Below, one piece after another: positions 1 through 6,752 of a DNA stretch of 8,424 bases. Origin of the DNA: an uncultured Prevotella sp. (GTDB lineage: Bacteria; Bacteroidota; Bacteroidia; Bacteroidales; Bacteroidaceae); the NCBI GenBank assembly GCA_900765465.1, contig CAAFRM010000186.1:1-8424 (forward strand). Direction: 5' to 3'. Below the pieces are notes generated by a model. It was not told the DNA's origin and did not search any database. It was given only the letters and a program-made list of their open reading frames with translations. The position numbers and the translations under genes are program-made. Each line of letters opens with the position of its first letter. Positions within the stretch are counted from its first letter, which is position 1.

Positions 1-905
1 AGACCGCAACCGAGCAACAATGAAGACATGATCTTGTTACCTGGGTTGATGAAGTAGCCGAGCCACTCGTCGATGAACTCCTGAGTCATGGCACGAGCCT
101 TCATGTAAGCGCTCATATTGATCTCAGGCACCTCAAAGCCCTCGTTCTTCAACATGCTGATGACAGAGATAACGTCTGGATGAACCTTACCCCATGACAA
201 TGGCTCGATGGCTGTATCGATGATGTCAGCACCATTGTTGCAGACCTCGAGGATAGAAGCCATAGAGAGACCAGGACCAGAGTGACCGTGGTACTGGATG
301 ATGATCTCAGGATACTTGTCCTTGATCATCTTGGTAAGCTTACCGAGGAATGCAGGCTGACCGATCCCAGCCATATCCTTCAAGCAGATTTCCTCAGCAC
401 CGGCAGCGATGAGCTGGTCGGCGATGTTCATATAATATTCGAGTGTATGTACTGGAGAGTTGGTGATACAGAGTGCACACTGTGGAGTCATGCCACCTTC
501 CTTAGCCCACTTGATAGAAGGAATGATGTTACGAACATCGTTCAAGCCATCGAAGATACGGGTGATGTTGGTACCCTGCTTAGCCTTTACCTTGTACATG
601 AGGGCACGTACATCGTCTGGCACAGGATACATACGAAGAGCGTTCAATCCACGGTCGAGCATGTGAGTCTTGATGCCCACCTCGTTGAATGGCTTACAGA
701 ATGCACGAACTGCATCATTAGGATTCTCGCCAGCGAGGAGGTTAACCTGCTCGAAAGCACCACCATTGGTCTCTACACGGCTAAAGCAACCCATTTCAAT
801 GATAACTGGGGCAATCTTAGCCAACTGATCCTTACGTGGCTGGAACTTACCAGAACTCTGCCACATGTCTCGGTAAACGAGACTGAACTGAATTTTCTTC
901 TTCAT
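1..905 (-). CDS. oadA: Oxaloacetate decarboxylase alpha / pyruvate carboxylase subunit B-type carboxyltransferase (partial)
   Basis: The reverse strand reads from ATG at 905 for 301 codons and runs off the left edge, so the C-terminus is missing. The protein is the TIM-barrel carboxyltransferase domain shared by OadA, PycB and transcarboxylase 5S. These enzymes move CO2 between oxaloacetate/pyruvate and biotin on a partner carrier protein. Visible metal-site residues are D13 (in YRDMWQ), the candidate carboxylated lysine K176 (CLKDMAG), and H207 and H209 (QYHGHSGPG). FSRVETNGGAFEQ (41-53) matches the conserved loop after strand 2. The usual RDAHQ motif is RDMWQ here, which I recall as normal for the Bacteroidales branch. 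No biotinyl domain is seen in the part present. The start has no Shine-Dalgarno but an A/T-rich leader, usual for Bacteroidota. The family is secure; whether it acts in oxaloacetate decarboxylation, pyruvate carboxylation or methylmalonyl-CoA metabolism cannot be decided here. Confidence 0.9.
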   Translation of the reverse strand, partial: MKKKIQFSLVYRDMWQSSGKFQPRKDQLAKIAPVIIEMGCFSRVETNGGAFEQVNLLAGENPNDAVRAFCKPFNEVGIKTHMLDRGLNALRMYPVPDDVRALMYKVKAKQGTNITRIFDGLNDVRNIIPSIKWAKEGGMTPQCALCITNSPVHTLEYYMNIADQLIAAGAEEICLKDMAGIGQPAFLGKLTKMIKDKYPEIIIQYHGHSGPGLSMASILEVCNNGADIIDTAIEPLSWGKVHPDVISVISMLKNEGFEVPEINMSAYMKARAMTQEFIDEWLGYFINPGNKIMSSLLLGCG

Positions 906-1005
906 TCTTATTATTAAATTTCTTGTTTCCTAAATTTATATATAAAATAATGTGTATCTCCTGCCCCGAGCCTCATTACAAGCCAAGGCATTCTATACCA
1001 AGGTG

Positions 1006-1013
1006 CAAAATTA
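1006..1013 (-). promoter_or_regulatory. -7 box of the carboxyltransferase gene
   Basis: Read on the minus strand this is TAATTTTG followed by C, a full match to the Bacteroidota -7 consensus TAnnTTTG. It would start transcription near 998 and give a leader of roughly 90 nt before the ATG at 905. I see no clear TTTG -33 element at 19-21 bp, so the assignment rests on the -7 box alone. Confidence 0.5.
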
Positions 1014-1093
1014 GACAAAAAATTCGAGAAATCAGTCATTTCCCACAATTTATTATGGTTTCGGCACCGAAATTATTAATTATTAACTCACTT

Positions 1094-1268
1094 GCGTAGA
1101 GCCAAAGGTACAGGGCTGTTGAGTTTCACCAGACTAATATCCATACGCCCTATAAGGGCAAAAGCTCCTAGCCCAGGGCACTACCCTGGGTTACAACGGG
1201 CTCAAACCTGCCGCCCTGAACCAACGGTCACCGGCGCGTAGCGGAAAGGTAAAGGGCAAAAGCTTTCC
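1094..1268. repeat. Palindrome-rich non-coding repeat element
   Basis: This stretch lies in the 495-bp gap between two divergent genes and is much more GC-rich than its AT-rich flanks. It contains hairpins GCCCT-ATA-AGGGC (1147-1159), CCCAGGG-CACTA-CCCTGGG (1172-1190) and GGAAAG/CTTTCC (1243-1268). AGGGCAAAAGCT occurs twice, at 1155-1166 and 1253-1264. An imperfect direct repeat starting GCGTAG lies at 1094-1116 and 1236-1257. No credible coding frame is present. From memory, degenerate dispersed repeats of this look are common between genes in Prevotella and Bacteroides; I cannot confirm copy number from one window. The rest of the gap holds only the two promoters and a small TTTCGG/CCGAAA hairpin at 1059-1072. 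Confidence 0.6.
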
Positions 1269-1316
1269 CTAAACACAAACTTTTAAAGCGAAAACAACAA
1301 AAAAATGGCCGTAAAA

Positions 1317-1348
1317 TTTTGTATTGTCTGCTTTTCTCTGTATCTTTG
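1317..1348 (+). promoter_or_regulatory. Bacteroidota promoter for the 430-aa acidic protein
   Basis: TTTTG at 1317-1321 and TATCTTTG at 1341-1348 are separated by 19 bp, a textbook -33/-7 pair for the Bacteroidota primary sigma factor. Transcription would begin near 1355, giving a leader of about 46 nt before the ATG at 1401. Confidence 0.8.
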
Positions 1349-1400
1349 CATCCGTTTTTGAAATTTAGATCAATCAATAGGATAATACAAAAAAACAGAT

Positions 1401-2693
1401 ATGACAAATAATACGAACAAGCACACCTTGCCAATCTGGACAGAGGTGGAATACACAGCATTATGTAAGAACCCGTATCTATCTACTCCTTTCTTCATCC
1501 CAAAGGAATCGAAGGTTTTCCTTTGCAAGGAAGACGGAAGCAGAGAGGAACAGAGAATGATCTTCCTGGTCTTCAAATCTACTGCTGCCGCAGAAGAGGA
1601 AGAATGGGAAGATGATCCAATGCCGGGAGAAATGTGGGTAAAACCCCTGGAAGATGATGATACCGAGGTATATGAACCTGCCAAGGTTATCTACCTGGGA
1701 CAGGACATCGATGATTTCATCCAGGTGACCAGCGAGGACGAAAACACCATCACTTTTGATATCTACTGGCGCCATGGCGACGTGAAGGTAGAAAAGGCGG
1801 AGAAGACCGACGATGGCTTCGTCTGCAAGAAAGAGGACTTCGGTGACGAAGGCTTGCGCCTCACCCTGATTCCAGAAGAGGGAAATCCTTTCTCTCTCAA
1901 TATTCAGATTCCATACATCGGCTTCTCGCTCTACGACAGCGAGGGCAACAAGGTACACAATGAACTGGAGGTGGCTCATGACAAGGTAGATGAGTATCGC
2001 TACGAATTTGTAGGTGATGACAACAACGACCGCTTCACCTTGCAGTTGGACGACAACAAACTGGTTTATATCTGCGTGCTCCGTCATGAGGATGCCCAGC
2101 TGGTGGTTCGCGACCAGCGCCAGCGCCTTGCCGTAGTAGATCAGATTCCGTCTGAGGGAAAATTGAGCGAGCTGATGATGAATGCCCATTCTGCCCTGAT
2201 CAAGAACAAGAACTACCGTTGGCGCATCAACATTGCCGGCAGCAGCATCACCCACGAGGTGGAACTGGAGATTACCCCCGAAAGTCTCGTTGCCTTCATC
2301 AAGGAGCAGATGGCAAAGGGCATCGACATCGACACCCTGGGACAGAGCCTCATTGCCATGGAGCAGAAGTATGCCTTCCAGTGGTTCTGGCTGAAGGACA
2401 GCGACTGGAGTCATGATGATCCGATGTTCGACATGTTCATGAACCAGCTTGTAGCTTTCTCGTATGTAAGCCAGAAGCCTATCCAGGGCGACCAGTTGCA
2501 GGCTCGCAACAACAAGCGCAAGATCAAGCGCTGTGCCAAGCTCATCAAGGCTCACCAGAAGGGCGAGATCAGCCTTTGGGATGAGGATGAGGAGCAGCGC
2601 AAGGAGATACTCCATCTCTTCAGCACCTTCCACAGTCCTTTCGTAGAGATTCTGGAGTCATTGAAGGATGAAGAAACTGAAGAAGAAGCATAA
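1401..2693 (+). CDS. Conserved-looking acidic protein of unknown function (430 aa)
   Basis: I do not recognise a named family. The protein is soluble, with no signal peptide or membrane segment. Residues 1-60 are mixed. A very acidic linker follows at 62-93 (EEEEWEDD, LEDDDTE). Residues 95-285 look beta-rich, with alternating hydrophobic strands such as IQIPYIGFSLYDSEG (168-182) and a basic stretch RDQRQRL (237-243), possibly one or two Ig-like beta domains. From about 291 on it is helical, with a basic segment NNKRKIKRCAKLIK (370-383) and an acidic end DEETEEEA. Its own promoter upstream and hairpin terminator just after the stop indicate a complete single-gene unit. The ATG at 1401 is the first in frame after the promoter. 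Coding is supported by length and a transcript-like context. A 384-codon open frame on the opposite strand is a shadow. No function can be given. Confidence 0.85.
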   Translation: MTNNTNKHTLPIWTEVEYTALCKNPYLSTPFFIPKESKVFLCKEDGSREEQRMIFLVFKSTAAAEEEEWEDDPMPGEMWVKPLEDDDTEVYEPAKVIYLGQDIDDFIQVTSEDENTITFDIYWRHGDVKVEKAEKTDDGFVCKKEDFGDEGLRLTLIPEEGNPFSLNIQIPYIGFSLYDSEGNKVHNELEVAHDKVDEYRYEFVGDDNNDRFTLQLDDNKLVYICVLRHEDAQLVVRDQRQRLAVVDQIPSEGKLSELMMNAHSALIKNKNYRWRINIAGSSITHEVELEITPESLVAFIKEQMAKGIDIDTLGQSLIAMEQKYAFQWFWLKDSDWSHDDPMFDMFMNQLVAFSYVSQKPIQGDQLQARNNKRKIKRCAKLIKAHQKGEISLWDEDEEQRKEILHLFSTFHSPFVEILESLKDEETEEEA

Positions 2694-2704
2694 AATATAA
2701 TGAG

Positions 2705-2738
2705 AGAGGGTGCGTCATAAGTCCATGACGCACCCTCT
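2705..2738 (+). terminator. Hairpin terminator after the 430-aa gene
   Basis: A perfect 14-bp stem, AGAGGGTGCGTCAT paired with ATGACGCACCCTCT around a 6-nt loop, begins 11 bases after the stop codon. The trailing tract is only moderately T-rich (TCTTCTTATAG), so termination strength is uncertain, but the position and perfect stem make it a convincing transcript end. Confidence 0.8.
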
Positions 2739-2797
2739 TCTTATAGCCTAAAATTGTTGTTTTTATCTGAAAATAAAGACATTTTATTCCACATTAT

Positions 2798-2828
2798 TTT
2801 GCATATACCATTTTTTTTCGTAACTTTG
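2798..2828 (+). promoter_or_regulatory. Promoter for the AAA-ATPase/nuclease gene
   Basis: TTTG at 2798-2801 and TAACTTTG at 2821-2828 with 19 bp between them match the Bacteroidota -33/-7 consensus. The start site would lie near 2835, leaving a leader of about 20 nt before the ATG at 2854. The spacing equals that of the promoter at 1317-1348. Confidence 0.8.
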
Positions 2829-2853
2829 CCAAAAATTCAATAAAAGCAACAAC

Positions 2854-4464
2854 ATGAAATACCCTATAGGAATACAAGACTTTGAAAAAATCAGAAATGA
2901 CGGTTATGTCTATCTTGACAAGACAGACTTGATTTATGATTTAGTACACAATGGGCATATATACTTTCTGAGTCGTCCAAGACGATTCGGAAAGTCATTG
3001 TTGATTTCTACCCTGGAATGCTACTTCCAAGGAAAGAAAGAACTGTTTAAAGGACTTACCATCGATTCATTAGAAAAAGAATGGAAGCAATACCCTGTTT
3101 TCCATATAGATTTCAACGGCAAGGATTTCACACAAGCAGGCGAATTGGAAAAGACTTTGCTGACTTTTGTTGAAAAACAAGAATTGATTTACGGAAGAGA
3201 CCCATTAGCCACCACCTTGGGAGACCGTTTCATGGCTGTATTGAGAATTGCCCACGAAAAGACAGGACTGGGCGCCGTAGTCTTGATCGATGAATATGAC
3301 AAGCCTTTACTGGATGTTTTGGACACAGGGTTAAAGACCTTCGATTCTGAAGGCAACGAGCGATTACTGGAAGATAGACACCGTGAAATCATGAAAGGAT
3401 TCTATAGTGTTTTCAAGGCAGCTGACAGAGATCTGAAATTCGTGTTATTAACAGGTGTTACCAAGTTCTCGCAAGTAAGCGTATTCAGCGGTTTCAACCA
3501 ACCTGACGACATCAGTATGGACGACCGCTACGAGGCACTTTGCGGAATCACAGAGGAAGAATTATACTCAACCTTCGATGAACAAATCAAGGCAATGTCC
3601 GTAAGATATAAAGTATCTGAAGATGAGATGAAACATCGACTCAAGCGCAAGTATGACGGTTATCATTTCAGCCCAAGCATGCTCGACATCTACAACCCGT
3701 TCAGCATCTTGAACTCACTGAGCAAGAAAATCCTGAGTGATTTCTGGTTCCGTACAGGTTCGCCTACTTATCTGGTCCGTTTATTAGCTCACTTCGACGA
3801 AAATCTCAATGAACTGACAGGAAAATACTATCCTACCAGCAGTTTTATAGATTACAAGGCTGATACCGAGGCTCCCCTACCGATGATCTATCAGAGTGGT
3901 TATCTCACCATTAAGGATTGGAATATGGATACCGATTCCTATCTCTTGAATTTTCCAAACGACGAGGTAAAAGCAGGTTTCGTAACCATGGTGGCAGCCA
4001 ATTATCTGAAACCCAAGGAGTCACCAGATGCATGGGTTATAGAGGTAGTAAGCACTATGAAGACGGGAGATTGCGACAAATTGGAGAAGCTACTCACATC
4101 CTTCTTCGCCAGCATACCCTATAGCCAACGACGCAAAGATGACGAGCGGGAAAAAGAACGATACTTCCAATATACCTTCTATCTGGTGATTCGCATGATA
4201 AGCTGCTTTACCGTCCTAATAGAAAAGGAGCAAAGTGAAGGACGAGTTGATTGCATTGTTGAGACCCCAATGTTTGTTTACATCTTCGAATTTAAGCGTG
4301 ATGGTTCAGCTTCTGAAGCTTTGAAGCAAATCGAGGAAAAAGGATATGCCCGTGAGTATGCTACAGACAACAGAACGATTTACCAGATTGGCTGCAACTT
4401 CTCGTCTAAGACGGGAACGATTGACGATTGGAAGTCAAAAGCATCGTCCAACTCTCTCACCTGA
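2854..4464 (+). CDS. AAA-ATPase-like protein with C-terminal PD-(D/E)XK nuclease domain
   Basis: This 536-residue protein has the layout of the Bacteroidota/Firmicutes family combining an AAA-ATPase-like domain (Pfam PF09820) with a PD-(D/E)XK nuclease-like domain (PF08011). The N-terminus MKYPIGIQDFEKIRNDGYVY is typical. A Walker A variant RPRRFGKSLL spans 41-50 and a Walker B AVVLIDEYD spans 141-149. FVLLTGVTKFS (197-207) looks like a sensor strand. Near the end, D466 (GRVDCIVE), E479 and K481 (FEFK) form the nuclease signature, with Q492 in the following helix, so both sites look intact. The length is normal for the family. It is a single-gene unit with its own promoter and shared terminator, and by eye is more AT-rich than its neighbours. 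Many paralogues per genome are usual and the biological role is unknown; defence or genome-conflict roles have been suspected. The family call is secure; a function is not. Confidence 0.92.
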   Translation: MKYPIGIQDFEKIRNDGYVYLDKTDLIYDLVHNGHIYFLSRPRRFGKSLLISTLECYFQGKKELFKGLTIDSLEKEWKQYPVFHIDFNGKDFTQAGELEKTLLTFVEKQELIYGRDPLATTLGDRFMAVLRIAHEKTGLGAVVLIDEYDKPLLDVLDTGLKTFDSEGNERLLEDRHREIMKGFYSVFKAADRDLKFVLLTGVTKFSQVSVFSGFNQPDDISMDDRYEALCGITEEELYSTFDEQIKAMSVRYKVSEDEMKHRLKRKYDGYHFSPSMLDIYNPFSILNSLSKKILSDFWFRTGSPTYLVRLLAHFDENLNELTGKYYPTSSFIDYKADTEAPLPMIYQSGYLTIKDWNMDTDSYLLNFPNDEVKAGFVTMVAANYLKPKESPDAWVIEVVSTMKTGDCDKLEKLLTSFFASIPYSQRRKDDEREKERYFQYTFYLVIRMISCFTVLIEKEQSEGRVDCIVETPMFVYIFEFKRDGSASEALKQIEEKGYAREYATDNRTIYQIGCNFSSKTGTIDDWKSKASSNSLT

Positions 4465-4539
4465 TAATGATGTAAATATAGTTCTATATTCAACTCAATC
4501 TTCTCAAACGCCCGGAAAATGGGATATCCGGCGCAATTG

Positions 4540-4584
4540 AAATCTCCCTATAAGCACAGTTTTTTCTGGCTTATAGGGAGATTT
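4540..4584. terminator. Bidirectional terminator between convergent transcripts
   Basis: A perfect 16-bp stem pairs AAATCTCCCTATAAGC (4540-4555) with GCTTATAGGGAGATTT (4569-4584). The 13-nt loop contains six T residues. The stem starts with AAA and ends with TTTTT, so it can act on either strand. It sits between the stop of the ATPase/nuclease gene (4464) and the stop of the leftward DUF4248 gene (4642). A smaller GGCTA/TAGCC hairpin follows at 4587-4599. Confidence 0.85.
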
Positions 4585-4641
4585 TTGGCTAAAATAGCCT
4601 GTAAACTGCTGTAATGATAAATAATTTTCACTATTCAGCCT

Positions 4642-4875
4642 TTAGCCAGGCTCTCCCAGAAAATGGTAAATCAATTGCACCATTTTTGGAGAAAAGTATT
4701 GACACCGCTGATGATAGCCCAGTTGGCGAATGCCCTCCCATAGGGGTGGACAGCGCTTGATCCATGACATCAGGTGTCGGCGAGCCGTAATCTTGTCGCC
4801 CGCCATCGGGAAATACTGCAAGGCGAGATCTGCCTTGCCCATCATCATATAGTTATTGTGATTGGCATCTTGCAT
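4642..4875 (-). CDS. DUF4248 family protein (77 aa)
   Basis: The 77-residue product has the pattern of DUF4248, a small Bacteroidota-specific family. GKADLALQYFP lies at 13-23, a tryptophan-containing helix LMSWIKRCPPLW at 35-46, GYHQRCQYFSP at 53-63, and the characteristic ending LIYHFLGEPG. Its function is not established. The helix-turn-helix-like spacing of the second half suggests, only as inference, DNA or protein binding. It begins 3 nt after the stop of the Rep_3-type gene, so the two are surely cotranscribed and perhaps translationally coupled. Such proteins often lie beside a replication or primase-like gene and divergent from HU and amidase genes in Bacteroidales, as here. The hairpin at 4540-4584 would end the transcript. 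Confidence 0.85.
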   Translation of the reverse strand: MQDANHNNYMMMGKADLALQYFPMAGDKITARRHLMSWIKRCPPLWEGIRQLGYHQRCQYFSPKMVQLIYHFLGEPG

Positions 4876-4878
4876 AAG

Positions 4879-6042
4879 CTAGTCATTTTTGAGGTTAGAC
4901 GGAACAGGAGGAAAAGGCTTGGCTACGGGAACAGAATCCGGAGAGGATGCTCCGGAAGATTTCACAGGCAGACTGCCTCTATCCTTGAAGAAACCACGGA
5001 GGGCACTCACGATATATGCTGCCTTCTTCATAGGCTGATGCAGACGGATGCGCTCGGCAACATACTTTTCCTTGCGCTCAAACCACACCACAAAGTCGCC
5101 CAACATTCCCAGAAAGAGATGACTGCTCAGCTCCTTCGCAGTAGCCTCGCTTACATCATAACGATTCATCAGCTTGATTTTCAGCTGGATACGTTGAGAG
5201 CGCAATTCCTCCGGAATCTTATCGTCCTGCACTTCATCCTCACGGCAGTGGACCGTAAAAACCAGGTAAGTAGGCCACCCCACGCAACGCTGCTCAGCTC
5301 TCAAGGCATCTTCGTCTGAATAACAGACAGATAGCGTGAGATACTGATCCACCATGCCACAGTCGTAGAGTCGCTTCTGGTCATCGAGTGCCGGCTGGAG
5401 GCTCTTCGACATCAGATCGCTGAAGTATTTGTAATAATTCTCCTTGCCGTGCATCAGCGCTACAAACTTCTTGGGATCTATCTTGGTATATCCCTTCAAC
5501 GCCCAGCAGAGGGTAATGATGTAGAGCTTGATGGATGACGCACTGCAGCAGTGATTCACCACATCCAGATGCACATGGGCTACCCCCTTGTCGAAACTGT
5601 AGAAGTAGTCCAGCAGATCGTTGGAGAAACGGAACTCCACCGCCAGATGACCTCCCATCCTGATGAATTCACAAGAGAAAAGTCTTGGAAATTCAGCGTA
5701 ATAGGTCACCTGGTTCACATCACACTTGTAGGGGATGGCTATCGGCTTGCGCTTCGCCATATCCACTATCGCATTCTTAACCTGACTATAGCGGCTGGTA
5801 TGGGCGCATAGATCCGACAAGCGGATGACAACTACAACATAGCCATCAGCCATCTGCCTGGCTGTCAAACGCTTACGCATAGACTTATTAGGCATTCTGC
5901 CATCTACCACGTAGTCCTTAATCACTTTCTGAGCATGGCCTACAATGGCCAAAACTACCTTGAGCTGCACAACGGAATAATTGTTTCGCGACAGTCCTTG
6001 AACTCCCAGCATGGAGATTACATTGTTCATAGGTTTTGTCAT
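4879..6042 (-). CDS. Rep_3-type replication initiator homologue (387 aa)
   Basis: The sequence fits the Rep_3 superfamily (PF01051) of iteron-binding plasmid initiators made of two winged-helix domains. The first domain includes LSRNNYSVVQLKVVLAIVGH (17-36) and the helix SQVKNAIVDMAKRKPIAI (86-103). The linker VEFRFSNDLLDYFYSF (135-150) matches the family's 'V.L.FS..L..Y' signature. The second domain has SSIKLYIITLCWALKGYTKI (169-188), where family members have 'S.YAIRLYELL', and YYKYFSDLMSKSLQPALDD (203-221), matching 'Y.RFSDFKR.VLDPA..E'. A helical C-terminal module (about 280-355) ends in a Pro/Ser-rich tail. ATG at 6042 is preceded by AAGGA at a Shine-Dalgarno-like distance; an in-frame ATG at 6030 is possible. 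It heads a two-gene operon with DUF4248 and faces an array of iteron-like repeats. Whether it initiates replication or has become a regulator is unknown. Confidence 0.8.
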   Translation of the reverse strand: MTKPMNNVISMLGVQGLSRNNYSVVQLKVVLAIVGHAQKVIKDYVVDGRMPNKSMRKRLTARQMADGYVVVVIRLSDLCAHTSRYSQVKNAIVDMAKRKPIAIPYKCDVNQVTYYAEFPRLFSCEFIRMGGHLAVEFRFSNDLLDYFYSFDKGVAHVHLDVVNHCCSASSIKLYIITLCWALKGYTKIDPKKFVALMHGKENYYKYFSDLMSKSLQPALDDQKRLYDCGMVDQYLTLSVCYSDEDALRAEQRCVGWPTYLVFTVHCREDEVQDDKIPEELRSQRIQLKIKLMNRYDVSEATAKELSSHLFLGMLGDFVVWFERKEKYVAERIRLHQPMKKAAYIVSALRGFFKDRGSLPVKSSGASSPDSVPVAKPFPPVPSNLKND

Positions 6043-6413
6043 TTCTTTTCCTTGTTAGCTGTCTGCCTTTTTAAGGTAGGCAAATTCATATTTTTAAAAG
6101 AAATCGACACAGAAGGATAGGTGAAGATAACAAATAAATGCTGACCACCTTCCCTATTAGGGAAATATTACCTCTAATTAGTCAACACTTTTGGCATTTT
6201 GATATGCTTACCATCCATTCCGTGCCGACTATTCTTTTCTTCGAATCAATCGGACACAGAATGCCCAGGTAAGGATCCAATGCCAAACTCACAAGAACAG
6301 GAAAGAGGTAAGTCCTGAACTCTCGGAGTATTTGTAAAACCCTCACTTGTATCAGCCTTATGACACAACAGCTTTTTGCCATAGCTTTTGATGCCATTTC
6401 AGCTAACCGATTG
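6043..6413 (-). other. Long leader region upstream of the Rep_3 gene
   Basis: If transcription starts at the promoter near 6414-6421, the rep mRNA would have a leader of about 365 nt. It contains a TTCCCT-ATT-AGGGAA hairpin (6150-6164) and a pyrimidine-rich imperfect hairpin at 6064-6082. A 71-codon open frame (6182-6397, minus, starting MASKAMAKSC) begins about 10 nt after the inferred start site. Its composition is unremarkable and I recognise no family, so I treat it as a possible leader peptide or chance frame. A weaker -7-like TGAATTTG at 6081-6088 (minus) could instead drive a short leader. Confidence 0.35.
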
Positions 6414-6444
6414 CAAAAGTAACACCTTTTTTCGAAATAACCAA
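6414..6444 (-). promoter_or_regulatory. Leftward promoter of the rep-DUF4248 operon
   Basis: On the minus strand TACTTTTG (6421-6414) matches TAnnTTTG, and CTTGG with TTG at 6444-6442 lies 20 bp upstream as a weak -33. Transcription would start near 6407. This promoter and the one at 7039 face away from each other and bracket the repeat-filled region. Confidence 0.5.
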
Positions 6445-6509
6445 GAAAAACAAAGAAAAAAATACATTTTCCATCAAAATTTCTAAAAAAAAAGATTTCT
6501 CACACGCGT

Positions 6510-6580
6510 TTACGTATAGTATAAAAAGTATAATAAAGTATATATATTACTATATATGGTATAGTATAAAGGGCATTTTT
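6510..6580. other. AT-rich tract with 12-bp direct repeats (possible DNA-unwinding element)
   Basis: About 60 bp of nearly pure A/T is bounded by two exact copies of GTATAGTATAAA, at 6514-6525 and 6559-6570, 45 bp apart. Inside, AGTATA recurs at 6518, 6527, 6537 and 6563; the first three lie about one helical turn apart. A further A-rich tract (6421-6500) precedes it. Beside a Rep_3 gene and iteron-like repeats this is what a DNA-unwinding element looks like, but simple A/T sequence can give similar repeats by chance. No DnaA box matching TTATNCACA was found nearby. Confidence 0.45.
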
Positions 6581-6623
6581 CCAAACCTATCTATCTAATT
6601 ACCAGATACTTAGCATTCCACCT

Positions 6624-6724
6624 CTCGCTAAGAGTGTAGCTTCAGCCACCCCCATTCGCCGAGATGGTAGCTGTTTCTCGCCGAGATGATAGCATAAAAA
6701 TCACCCACTCCCCGAGAGTGTAGC
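6624..6724 (+). repeat. Four 17-bp direct repeats at 31-22-31 bp spacing
   Basis: Copies are CTCGCTAAGAGTGTAGC (6624-6640), TTCGCCGAGATGGTAGC (6655-6671), CTCGCCGAGATGATAGC (6677-6693) and CTCCCCGAGAGTGTAGC (6708-6724). The consensus is about YTCGCCGAGAKNRTAGC. Start-to-start distances are 31, 22 and 31 bp, close to three, two and three helical turns, so all copies would face the same side of the DNA. The regular phasing points to binding sites for one protein; the candidate binders in the window are the Rep_3, DUF4248 and HU-HIG proteins. Confidence 0.75.
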
Positions 6725-6752
6725 AACACCAGGAAAGATGGGTTCAGACATC

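Noticed and set aside
282..917. 211-codon plus-strand frame over the carboxyltransferase gene
   Set aside because: The minus strand encodes a clear carboxyltransferase with all metal ligands; the plus frame is its shadow.
1479..2633. 384-codon open frame on the minus strand opposite the 430-aa gene
   Set aside because: It is antisense to a gene with its own promoter and terminator, shows low-complexity Leu/Val runs typical of a mirrored acidic gene, and resembles no family.
4774..5319. 181-codon plus-strand frame over the DUF4248 and rep genes
   Set aside because: It overlaps two recognised minus-strand genes and has no family resemblance or promoter.
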